A stretch of 64,000 bases of DNA from Rhizobium leguminosarum (lineage in GTDB: Bacteria; Pseudomonadota; Alphaproteobacteria; Rhizobiales; Rhizobiaceae), in assembly GCF_002953715.1 (NCBI RefSeq), contig NZ_CP025012.1, positions 806,001 through 870,000 of the forward strand, given 5' to 3'. The position numbers were made by a program, and so were the translations under genes. A model generated the notes under the pieces. It searched no databases, was not told the DNA's origin, and worked only from the letters and a program-made list of their open reading frames with translations. Shown piece by piece: positions 57,234-64,000 of this stretch (position 1 is its first letter; each line of letters opens with the position of its first letter).

Positions 57234-58574
57234 ATGAAGCTTTCGCAGATAATATCGCCAGTTATACATGACTATAGGTTGAGAAGCGGTTCTCGCCTAA
57301 ATCAAACAATACTCTGCATGGTATTTGCAGCGATTGTTCCAGTGGCGTCAGCAGCGGAGGAGTTACCTGCGCCCAAGGAAGCGGTCTCGGTTGTGACATC
57401 TGGTGAGACTTCGGTCCGGCAGCCTCAATTGTTGCGTGACGTTCTTCGCTCAGGCGATAAATTGAATCTCGCATTTTACGAAAGTTTGGCCTCCGTCGAA
57501 GATCGCTGGACTGGCTCACGGGGCACGGTTCCCTGGAACTTTTACCAGCGGCCCGAGCTCACGGGCGAATACGTCGTTGAAGCGGATGGAACGATTTCGC
57601 TTCCGCTTTTGGGGCGCTTCCCGGTTCGAGGGCTTCCTCCGGCGGATGTGGAGGCGATAATTCTTCCTTCGTACGAAAGTTTGGTCGGCAGAAAGGGGTT
57701 CGTGACTATCGTCAAGATTGAGCACCAGCCTGTTTATATTACCGGCCCGGTTCGTAATCCTGGCTCGTTTCGATATGTTGACGGCATGACTGTTCTGCAT
57801 GCCGTTGCGCAAGCGGGTGGCATGGCGGCGAAGAGTATTGAGCCATGGCAGAGTGTGGAAATTACACGCCAGATCGAGCGGTTGAAGGCTGAGTTGGCAG
57901 ATCTGAAGCGGCTTGCGTCGCGAACCGAGGTGCTCAGGGCGAAGCGCGATTCCGTGCAAATTGCCAGCATTGGCACACCTATTCTTGGTCCCGATCCCGA
58001 TGCCCAACGGTTGCTGGATGATGAGACATGGCAGCGCCAATTGGTAACGACGAGCAAGGATGCGCAGAGCAGTGCTTACGCACAATCTGTTGTCAATGCT
58101 CAGGCCGATCTCGATCTGCGTCAGGCACGCGTCGGCAATTATGATGCTACTATACGGGTCCGTCAGGATCGGCTGGCAAGTATCGAGAAGTTGGCCAAAA
58201 ACAAACTTGTCACCAGCATTGAGTTGACCCGGGCACAAAGCGAACTGACCGAGTCGGAAGATCGAAAGCAGCAAGCCGTCATCGATGTCGAGAGCGCAAA
58301 GCAACGGCTGGCGGCAGCAAAACAGGACGTTGAGCGCGATCGTATCGAACGCAAGATCGAGATCGAAAAGTCGGCAGCTGATGCCGAAAAAGGCCTATCC
58401 ACTGCGTTGAAGACGACCGAGAGCGATCTTGAAATCTTCCGGTCGATGGTATCATCGAATGATAGCGCCGGTGTTGAATTTGAAATCGTTCGGCCTGGAC
58501 CGAATGGTGTCATCGTCGAACCTGCGACCGAAGAAACGGTCTTACAGCCTGGCGATCTGATCAAAGTGCATTGA
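57234..58574 (+). CDS. ExoF-like polysaccharide export protein
   Basis: 446 residues. The signal-like helix ILCMVFAAIVPVASAA (about 25-41) precedes a Poly_export domain (about 65-150: LRSGDKLNLAFYES...LTGEYVVEADGTISLPLLGRFPVRG). An SLBB domain follows, KIEHQPVYITGPVRNPGSFRYVDGMTVLHAVAQAGG. A long coiled coil (about 205-430) and ETVLQPGDLIKVH complete it, the ExoF/Wza-related layout of Rhizobium. Forms the periplasmic/outer-membrane export channel. The sequence is less GC-rich than average, suggesting separate origin for the operon. Confidence 0.9.
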   Translation: MKLSQIISPVIHDYRLRSGSRLNQTILCMVFAAIVPVASAAEELPAPKEAVSVVTSGETSVRQPQLLRDVLRSGDKLNLAFYESLASVEDRWTGSRGTVPWNFYQRPELTGEYVVEADGTISLPLLGRFPVRGLPPADVEAIILPSYESLVGRKGFVTIVKIEHQPVYITGPVRNPGSFRYVDGMTVLHAVAQAGGMAAKSIEPWQSVEITRQIERLKAELADLKRLASRTEVLRAKRDSVQIASIGTPILGPDPDAQRLLDDETWQRQLVTTSKDAQSSAYAQSVVNAQADLDLRQARVGNYDATIRVRQDRLASIEKLAKNKLVTSIELTRAQSELTESEDRKQQAVIDVESAKQRLAAAKQDVERDRIERKIEIEKSAADAEKGLSTALKTTESDLEIFRSMVSSNDSAGVEFEIVRPGPNGVIVEPATEETVLQPGDLIKVH

Positions 58575-58684
58575 GACTTAGCCACATACTCTTCCAGGAG
58601 AGTCTAATCCTCCTCTCGGCCGAACAGCTCAGGGGCATCGTCGATTTGCGATTTGTCACGCGGTCCAAACGCCAAGGAGAGCTT

Positions 58685-59482
58685 ATGTCTGCAATCGAAG
58701 CTTTAGAATCCTCGCATTCCTCGATGCCGGTTCCCTCGCATTCCTCGATGCCGGTTCAAGGTCCGATGTTCAATTTGCCAAGGACCTCACTCGTCATTCC
58801 AACCTTGAACGAAGCGGAAAACATCAAGCTGCTCTTGCCCCGCATACCGACCTGGGTGCATGAAATCATCATCGTCGATGGGCGATCGACAGACGGAACG
58901 CCGGATATAGCGCGAAGCATGCGCGATGATGTCAAGATCGTACTTCAGCCTAAGAAGGGCAAAGGCATCGCATTGCGGACGGGCTTCGAAGCCGCAACTG
59001 GTGATATGATCGTGATGCTTGATGCTGACGGGTCGATGGATCCCTACGAAATCATACTGTTCGTCGCAGCTCTTGTTGCAGGTGCGGATTTCGTCAAGGG
59101 TTCGCGCTTTATGCAGGGTGGCGGCACCAGCGACATGACGGTCATCCGCCGTTTCGGCAATCTGGGCCTGACCCTCCTGGTCCGGATGCTCTATGGCAGC
59201 TCTTTTAGCGATCTGTGCTACGGCTACATGGGCTTTTGGAGACGGCATGTTCCCTTGCTGCGTGCCGATTGCGACGGCTTCGAAATTGAGACGCTGATCA
59301 ATTTGCGAGCCCTGAAGAACAAGCTCAAAATCATGGAAGTCGCGAGCTTTGAATCGGAGCGTATCTACGGCGTCAGCAATCTGCGTGCCCTCCCGGACGG
59401 CTGGCGCGTGCTGAAGACGATCTTCCGAGAACGCGTCAGTACGCCGACGGGCGTCCAAGTCCTCGAGCAGGGCATTTCCTGA
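58685..59482 (+). CDS. Glycosyltransferase family 2 (DPM-like)
   Basis: 265 residues from MSAIEALESSHSS, with AAGGAGAGC before ATG. SLVIPTLNEAENIKLLLPRIP (about 34-54) and the metal-binding VMLDADGSMDPYE (about 114-126) are the GT-A core; IVDGRSTDGTPDIAR is the donor loop. Related to dolichol-phosphate mannose synthase-like enzymes. The N-terminus contains a repeated SHSSMPV unit (24-base direct duplication at 58717-58760). Sits 110 bases after the ExoF-like gene. Confidence 0.9.
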   Translation: MSAIEALESSHSSMPVPSHSSMPVQGPMFNLPRTSLVIPTLNEAENIKLLLPRIPTWVHEIIIVDGRSTDGTPDIARSMRDDVKIVLQPKKGKGIALRTGFEAATGDMIVMLDADGSMDPYEIILFVAALVAGADFVKGSRFMQGGGTSDMTVIRRFGNLGLTLLVRMLYGSSFSDLCYGYMGFWRRHVPLLRADCDGFEIETLINLRALKNKLKIMEVASFESERIYGVSNLRALPDGWRVLKTIFRERVSTPTGVQVLEQGIS

Positions 59483-59507
59483 GGTCTGGATTAACTGGCG
59501 AGGCCGC

Positions 59508-60668
59508 ATGATGCGCATTTTGATGCTCAGCGCGAGATACCTGCCTTTTGCCGGAGGGACGGAAACCCATGTAAGCGAGGTCGCAATCCGGCTCGTGCGC
59601 AAGGGGCATACGGTGACGGTATTGACCGGCAATCCCGACGGCCTTCTTCCGGCAGCGGAAACCCGAGACGGTGTGCAGATTGTCAGGCTGAAGACGTTTC
59701 CCCGTGGGCGGGATTGGTGCTTCGCCCCCGGCGTTTTCAGGGCGGTCGCCGAAGGTGATTGGGACCTGATGCATGTTCAAGGCTACCACACCTTCCTGGC
59801 ACCGCTGGGAATGGCCGCCGCATCGCGCAAGGGGCTTCCTTTCGTGGTCACCTTTCACAGCGGTGGCCATTCGTCACGATTTCGGTCCTCGATCCGGCAC
59901 TTTCAACATAGAATGCTTGCGCCTCTGGCTGCCAGGGCAGCGCAACTCATTGGCGTGTCGCGATTCGAAGCGGATCTATTCAGCCAGAATATGGCAATCG
60001 CGAGAGACCGGTTTATCGTTATCCCCAATGGCGCGCGCCTGCCGGAAACGTCAGGGTGGCGACCGGCTTCAGCTCCCGACAGGCCGCTGATTGTCTCGCT
60101 CGGCAGGCTGGAGCACTATAAAGGTCATCATCGGGCGCTTGCTGCATTTAGTGTGCTGGCAACAAAATTCCCTGATATGCGCCTTCGGATCCTAGGAGAG
60201 GGGCCCTATGAGGCGAAGCTGCGTCAGCAGGTGGCCGAACTCGGGCTCGGCAACCGTGTCGAGATCGGGGCAATTCCGCCGACCGACCGGTCCGCAATGG
60301 CCGATCTTTTGTCTTCGGCCGCTCTTGTCGTGCTCCTCAGCGATTATGAAGCTCATCCCGTGGCGGTTATGGAGGCGCTTTCGGTCAAGGCTCCCGTACT
60401 GACCACCGACACATCCGGCTTTCGGGAGCTGGCTGAGGAGGGCCTCGTGCGATCCGTTCCGCTCAACGCTTCGCCAGACTTCACCGCGCGTGAAATGCTG
60501 GCCGCTATGGACGCGGGGCCGATCTCAATCGAGACGAGGTTGCCGGACTGGGACGATTGCACGGACCGGCTGTTGATGGTGTACAGACGCGTCCTTTCGC
60601 ATCCGCAGCCTGAACTGCGAACCGGTCCAGCACTGCTTGGAGATTTGAAGCACGATGACCGTTGTTAA
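59508..60668 (+). CDS. Glycosyltransferase family 4
   Basis: 386 residues, ATGATG start preceded by GAGG. The Rossmann-type N-half is MRILMLSARYLPFAGGTETHVSEVAIRLVRKGHTVTVLTGN. The donor-binding C-half has VSLGRLEHYKGHHRALAAF (about 200-215) and the E-x7-E motif in YEAHPVAVMEALSVKAPVL (about 284-302), both classical for GT4. Adds sugars to the lipid-linked repeat unit. Overlaps the next gene by 14 bases. Confidence 0.9.
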   Translation: MMRILMLSARYLPFAGGTETHVSEVAIRLVRKGHTVTVLTGNPDGLLPAAETRDGVQIVRLKTFPRGRDWCFAPGVFRAVAEGDWDLMHVQGYHTFLAPLGMAAASRKGLPFVVTFHSGGHSSRFRSSIRHFQHRMLAPLAARAAQLIGVSRFEADLFSQNMAIARDRFIVIPNGARLPETSGWRPASAPDRPLIVSLGRLEHYKGHHRALAAFSVLATKFPDMRLRILGEGPYEAKLRQQVAELGLGNRVEIGAIPPTDRSAMADLLSSAALVVLLSDYEAHPVAVMEALSVKAPVLTTDTSGFRELAEEGLVRSVPLNASPDFTAREMLAAMDAGPISIETRLPDWDDCTDRLLMVYRRVLSHPQPELRTGPALLGDLKHDDRC

Positions 60669-62754
60669 GGGGCGGGCTTCTCCAGGCGGGCAGAAGGCCT
60701 ACCAGGACGGAGCTTATCGTCATGGCTATCCAGGAAGGGTTTCCATTCCACGCGTCGATCTGTGGCTCGCCGCATTTCTCGGCCTGCGCAGGCAGGACAG
60801 CGCGGTCGGGGGCGTTGCCGATCCTTCGTCGCTGGGGATGTCGCCGGTCTTTGCCTTCCTGTGCAGCTGGGCCCTTGTTGTGGCCGCTCTTGCTGCAAAT
60901 GCCAGTCGGCTGGGAGAGAGCTGGGCGGTTCCCACGTTCTATTGCGCCATCGCCGCGATCTTTCTCCCCGCGGCAGCGCGAATCATCCATCCGGGAGCCA
61001 GCCGCCTGGAGCGCTTGGCGCTCATAGTGATCGTCACCTCAGCCCTCTTCGTGGTACGCGTCATCCGCGCGCCCGTCGCCTTCATAGACCATGACGAATT
61101 CCTGCACTGGGCGACGGTGAACGACATTCTGGGGGCAGGGCGACTGTTCCTGCCCAATCCGCTTTTGCCGGTCAGCCCCCTCTATCCCGGGCTAGAGCTC
61201 ATAACGTCCGCCTTGGTCAGCCTGTCCGGACTCTCCGTTTTCGCGGCAGGCCTCATCGTGTTGGCGGCGGCACGGATGATGCTGATGCTCACGCTATTCC
61301 TGCTCTTCGAGAAGATCACGGGCTCGGCACGGATCGCCTCCATCGCCTGCCTGATCTACATGGGCTCGTCTACGTTTTTGCTGTTCGACGTCCACTATTC
61401 CTATGAAAGCCTGGCGATCCCCATGCTTGCGGCGGTGCTGTTGGCTTCGGAAAGCCGACGCATGGAGCGAGGCGACACGGCAGGCTGGCCGACGGTCGTC
61501 GCCACCATAGTCCTGATCGTGGCGCTCGCGGTTACTCATCATCTCACCTCCTATTTTTGCGCGGCCCTTTTGTGCGGCACGGCGGTGATGGAATGCCTGA
61601 GACAGGGCGCGTCCGCTATGCAGAGGCGGCAGGCGATCCTGCTGGCCTCGATCGGCGTGATTGCTCCGGTCGCCTGGTCAAAGATCGTCGGGAACCCCAC
61701 CGGCAGCTACATCCTTCCCGTACTGGCAGGCGGCATACACGAGGTAGCGCAACTCGTATCGAGTTCGACCTCGACGCGTAAGCTTTTCGTGTCGGACACG
61801 GGAGCCTTGGCGCCTGCTTGGCAACGTTACCTGACGATGGCGGGCGTCGCGCTGATCTGCCTGGGACTTCTCACCGGCTTTCTCCGCTCGCTCGTTTTCA
61901 ATGGGCAGCACCAGAATGCGAGTATCCTCTGGCCGCCGACCAGATGGCGCCTGTGGCGGTCAAGCCTTCTCCAGATCCTCGTTTTGGTGACGCTGGCCTA
62001 TCCCCTCAGTATCATCTTCCGCCTGACACGCAGTGGATGGGAGATCGGCAACCGCATCGGCTCGCTATCCTTCCTCGGCGTCGCAATTGTCGTCGCGGTG
62101 GCCGTCGCGGCGTTCTGGCACGGCACGTCGCGTGGCTGGCTGCGCGCAACGGCGCTTGCCGCCGCCGCAACGACGGTGCTGGTTGCTGGCGTCATCAGCT
62201 CCGAGGGACCACGTATCCTGGTTCCGGCCGGCTATGAAGTGTCGGCCGACTCCTCGTCGATAGAACCGATGGGGATCAGCGCCGCAAGGTGGACCAGGGA
62301 ATGGCTGGGCGGCGACCAGCATTTCGCAACCGACCGGATCAATCGCCTGCTCCTGTCTACCTACGGCCGGCAAAAGGTCTCGACCACGCTTGAGAGTGGG
62401 CAGGATACAGGCATGGCCATCACCGCAGCCGATCTCGGCCCGATGGAACGCAAGCTGCTGATCGACTCGGGCGTCGGTTTCGTCATGGTCGACCTGCGCA
62501 TGACCACCGGCCTGCCCGGCGTCGGCGTCTATTTCGACGGCGGCGCGCAGGACCGAAACCACATGGTCCCCCTCCAGTCGTCGTCGCTGCTCAAGTTCAA
62601 CTCCGAGCCCGATGTCGACCGCACCTTCGACAACGGCTTCATGGTCATTTTCGACGTCGGGCGGCTCGGGAAAACACGGCAGCCCGCCGTCCCTGGCAAG
62701 CGGACCGGAGAGCCGGTGCAATCCTTGGGACGAACAGACGGAGATTTGCGATGA
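60655..62754 (+). CDS. Large membrane protein, GT-C glycosyltransferase-like
   Basis: 699 residues. About 12 hydrophobic helices (about 62-500) are followed by a C-terminal extracytoplasmic part. IRAPVAFIDHDEFLHWATVNDIL puts acidic residues (Asp145-His-Asp147-Glu148) in the first large loop, the position of the catalytic acidic motif of GT-C enzymes such as ArnT. The tail EPMGISAARWTREWLGGDQHFATDRINRLLLSTYGRQ resembles tails of the same class. It could alternatively be a Wzy-type polymerase. Overlaps both neighbours by 14 and 4 bases. Confidence 0.65.
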   Translation: MTVVKGRASPGGQKAYQDGAYRHGYPGRVSIPRVDLWLAAFLGLRRQDSAVGGVADPSSLGMSPVFAFLCSWALVVAALAANASRLGESWAVPTFYCAIAAIFLPAAARIIHPGASRLERLALIVIVTSALFVVRVIRAPVAFIDHDEFLHWATVNDILGAGRLFLPNPLLPVSPLYPGLELITSALVSLSGLSVFAAGLIVLAAARMMLMLTLFLLFEKITGSARIASIACLIYMGSSTFLLFDVHYSYESLAIPMLAAVLLASESRRMERGDTAGWPTVVATIVLIVALAVTHHLTSYFCAALLCGTAVMECLRQGASAMQRRQAILLASIGVIAPVAWSKIVGNPTGSYILPVLAGGIHEVAQLVSSSTSTRKLFVSDTGALAPAWQRYLTMAGVALICLGLLTGFLRSLVFNGQHQNASILWPPTRWRLWRSSLLQILVLVTLAYPLSIIFRLTRSGWEIGNRIGSLSFLGVAIVVAVAVAAFWHGTSRGWLRATALAAAATTVLVAGVISSEGPRILVPAGYEVSADSSSIEPMGISAARWTREWLGGDQHFATDRINRLLLSTYGRQKVSTTLESGQDTGMAITAADLGPMERKLLIDSGVGFVMVDLRMTTGLPGVGVYFDGGAQDRNHMVPLQSSSLLKFNSEPDVDRTFDNGFMVIFDVGRLGKTRQPAVPGKRTGEPVQSLGRTDGDLR

Positions 62755-63638
62755 TCGATAGCCGTATCGACGCTTTCATGTGCGTCCATTCGCGGGACAT
62801 CGAATATTTACTCGAAGCGTCCCTTCGCTCCTACCAGCGGCATTTCCCCGACAAGGGAAACCTGACCATGGTCACCGACAACCCGACTGCTTTAAGAGCC
62901 TTCCTCGACGCTAAGGGTCTCGTGCCTGGCGCTGCCGTCACCGGCGACAACGACTGGCTTTCGGCCAGCGAACTGGAGCTTCCCGGCTGGTTTCGGCAGC
63001 AGATCATCAAGCTGCGCGCCTTCGAATTCTGCCGGGCCGAGCATTTCTGTAATCTCGGTGCGGATACACTGCTGCTGCGGCCCATCGCGACGACCGATCT
63101 GATCGACCGGCGCGAACCGGTTCTCTATTATTCCAGCCACAGACTTCCCGATCTGCACTACCGTTTCGAGAAGCGACGGTTGCGCAATGTCGCAAAGATC
63201 CTCGGCGTCGAGCCGACCCGCTCTTTTCGCTACGTCGATTTCATCAACGATTTCTTCTGCTTCAAGCGCGAATGGCTCATCGCGCTGAATGACTACATCG
63301 CGTCGAAATACGGCTCAAACCCCTACGTCGAGCTGCTCAAGGGTCTCAGCGCCTCAAAAGACCAGACACGGTTCGGAGAATGGACACTCTATTCCGTCTT
63401 TCTGCTCGATGTGATGCACCGGTCGCCGACGATGCGCGATGCGCGCGGGGCCTATCTGACGCAGATCCATAGCCGTCTCGGCCTCACTCTGAGCCGGCTG
63501 GACAGCAAGATCGTTCATCTCGTCCAGAAATCCTTCGACCCGAACGTGATCCGGCAGAAGCTCATGAAAGTGAACCCGGGCGCCGCTCAGATCATCGGCG
63601 CGACGGCATGGGCGGATGCAGGAGCTCGCCCCCGATGA
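62751..63638 (+). CDS. DUF6492-like protein of polysaccharide cluster
   Basis: 295 residues, MIDSRIDAFMCVHSRDIEYLLEASLRSYQRHFPDKGNLTMVTDNPTALRAFL. The pattern of an N-terminal Rossmann-like half (VHSRDIEYLLEASLRS), central NLGADTLLLRPI (metal-site-like Asp), YYSSHRLPDLHYRF and VDFINDFFCFKREWL matches the DUF6492 glycosyltransferase-like family as I remember it. ATGA overlaps on both sides show coupled translation within the operon. Confidence 0.65.
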   Translation: MIDSRIDAFMCVHSRDIEYLLEASLRSYQRHFPDKGNLTMVTDNPTALRAFLDAKGLVPGAAVTGDNDWLSASELELPGWFRQQIIKLRAFEFCRAEHFCNLGADTLLLRPIATTDLIDRREPVLYYSSHRLPDLHYRFEKRRLRNVAKILGVEPTRSFRYVDFINDFFCFKREWLIALNDYIASKYGSNPYVELLKGLSASKDQTRFGEWTLYSVFLLDVMHRSPTMRDARGAYLTQIHSRLGLTLSRLDSKIVHLVQKSFDPNVIRQKLMKVNPGAAQIIGATAWADAGARPR

Positions 63639-64000
63639 TGGCCCGCCGTGTCTTTCTGGGAGTCATTCCGCTGTGGGTTCTTGCCGCCGCGTTGGCCGTA
63701 ACGTGGCTGCCCGAAACCTTTTCGACCTGGGAGAAGGCGGTCCGTCTGGCGCTCTGCGCGCCGCTGATACTGTATCTCCCGGGCCGCATGCTGGTGGACA
63801 CCCTGCGCATAGAGGGCGATATGGTCACCAGGGGGACGCTCTCGGTGTTCCTGAGCTTCGCGGCCTGCATTTTTTTGGGGCTTCTGCTGCATGTCGTCGG
63901 GCATCTCGATGCGCGAGGCTGGGTCTACGCGCTGGGTCTGACGACTATCGCCGTTCGGTGGCTGAATGTCGTTTTGCAGCTCGCAAGGCCGGTTCCAGCC
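63635..64000 (+). CDS. Membrane protein, 3' truncated by window edge
   Basis: 122 codons open to the end. ATGATG start overlapping the previous stop. Three hydrophobic segments are visible: RRVFLGVIPLWVLAAALAVTWLP; the VRLALCAPLILYLPG stretch; and LSVFLSFAACIFLGLLLHVVG. This looks like the start of a second large membrane protein of the cluster (flippase, polymerase or GT-C type); the family cannot be told from this part. Confidence 0.6.
   Translation, partial: MMARRVFLGVIPLWVLAAALAVTWLPETFSTWEKAVRLALCAPLILYLPGRMLVDTLRIEGDMVTRGTLSVFLSFAACIFLGLLLHVVGHLDARGWVYALGLTTIAVRWLNVVLQLARPVPA

Overview
The window looks like an accessory, chromid- or plasmid-like stretch of a Rhizobiaceae genome, most likely Rhizobium. 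This is inferred from the high-GC coding style, rhizobial families (BA14K, DUF1515, DUF1488, DUF3606), an alphaproteobacterial LexA box of the form GAAC-N7-GAAC, RIME/MITE-like intergenic repeats, and an ExoF-type polysaccharide export gene. No rRNA, tRNA or CRISPR array was seen.

Region 1 (1-25.7 kb) is a run of small regulator-plus-enzyme modules. LysR, ArsR, AraC or TetR regulators lie beside or divergent from short-chain dehydrogenases, NmrA-type reductases, glutathione S-transferases, SRPBCC proteins, a DJ-1/PfpI protein, DoxX/DUF4267 membrane proteins and a VOC protein. Operator palindromes can be read directly in three TetR intergenic regions. An SOS box precedes a YedK/HMCES-type gene at 23.2 kb.

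Region 2 (25.8-42.5 kb) holds a deaminase, a TadG-like vWA protein, a cupin, a class II aldolase, a C39-like cysteine peptidase, a HisKA_2 kinase with a response regulator, a LysR-linked operon (frameshifted extradiol dioxygenase, thioredoxin-fold protein, DoxX, quinone reductase), a second SOS box in front of an unknown protein, a TetR/SDR/old-yellow-enzyme set, a GFA protein, an ArsR-SRPBCC pair and a dienelactone-hydrolase-like protein.

Region 3 (42.6-51.4 kb) starts with a complete 859-bp IS5-family element. It was inserted exactly at the junction of a gene stop codon and a repeat. An island of very small genes follows, including a frameshifted DUF1515, two DUF3606-like proteins, a DUF1488 and a PNPOx-like protein. 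A terminator-ended small-RNA candidate lies within it, and a DegP-type periplasmic protease closes it.

Region 4 (51.9-56.6 kb) has a LacI-type regulator, two LysR genes, an F420-reductase-like NAD(P) protein and an NmrA protein. Region 5 (57.2-64.0 kb, running off the end) is a tightly packed polysaccharide operon: ExoF-like exporter, GT2, GT4, a GT-C-like membrane protein, a DUF6492-like protein and a truncated membrane protein. An AT-rich promoter region with two perfect dyads precedes it.

Two features recur across the window. Intergenic repeats with TAGAGC...GCTCTA ends repeatedly supply the stop codon of the adjacent gene. Three genes between 33 and 44 kb (dioxygenase, TRGWRP-type small protein, DUF1515) carry small frameshifts.
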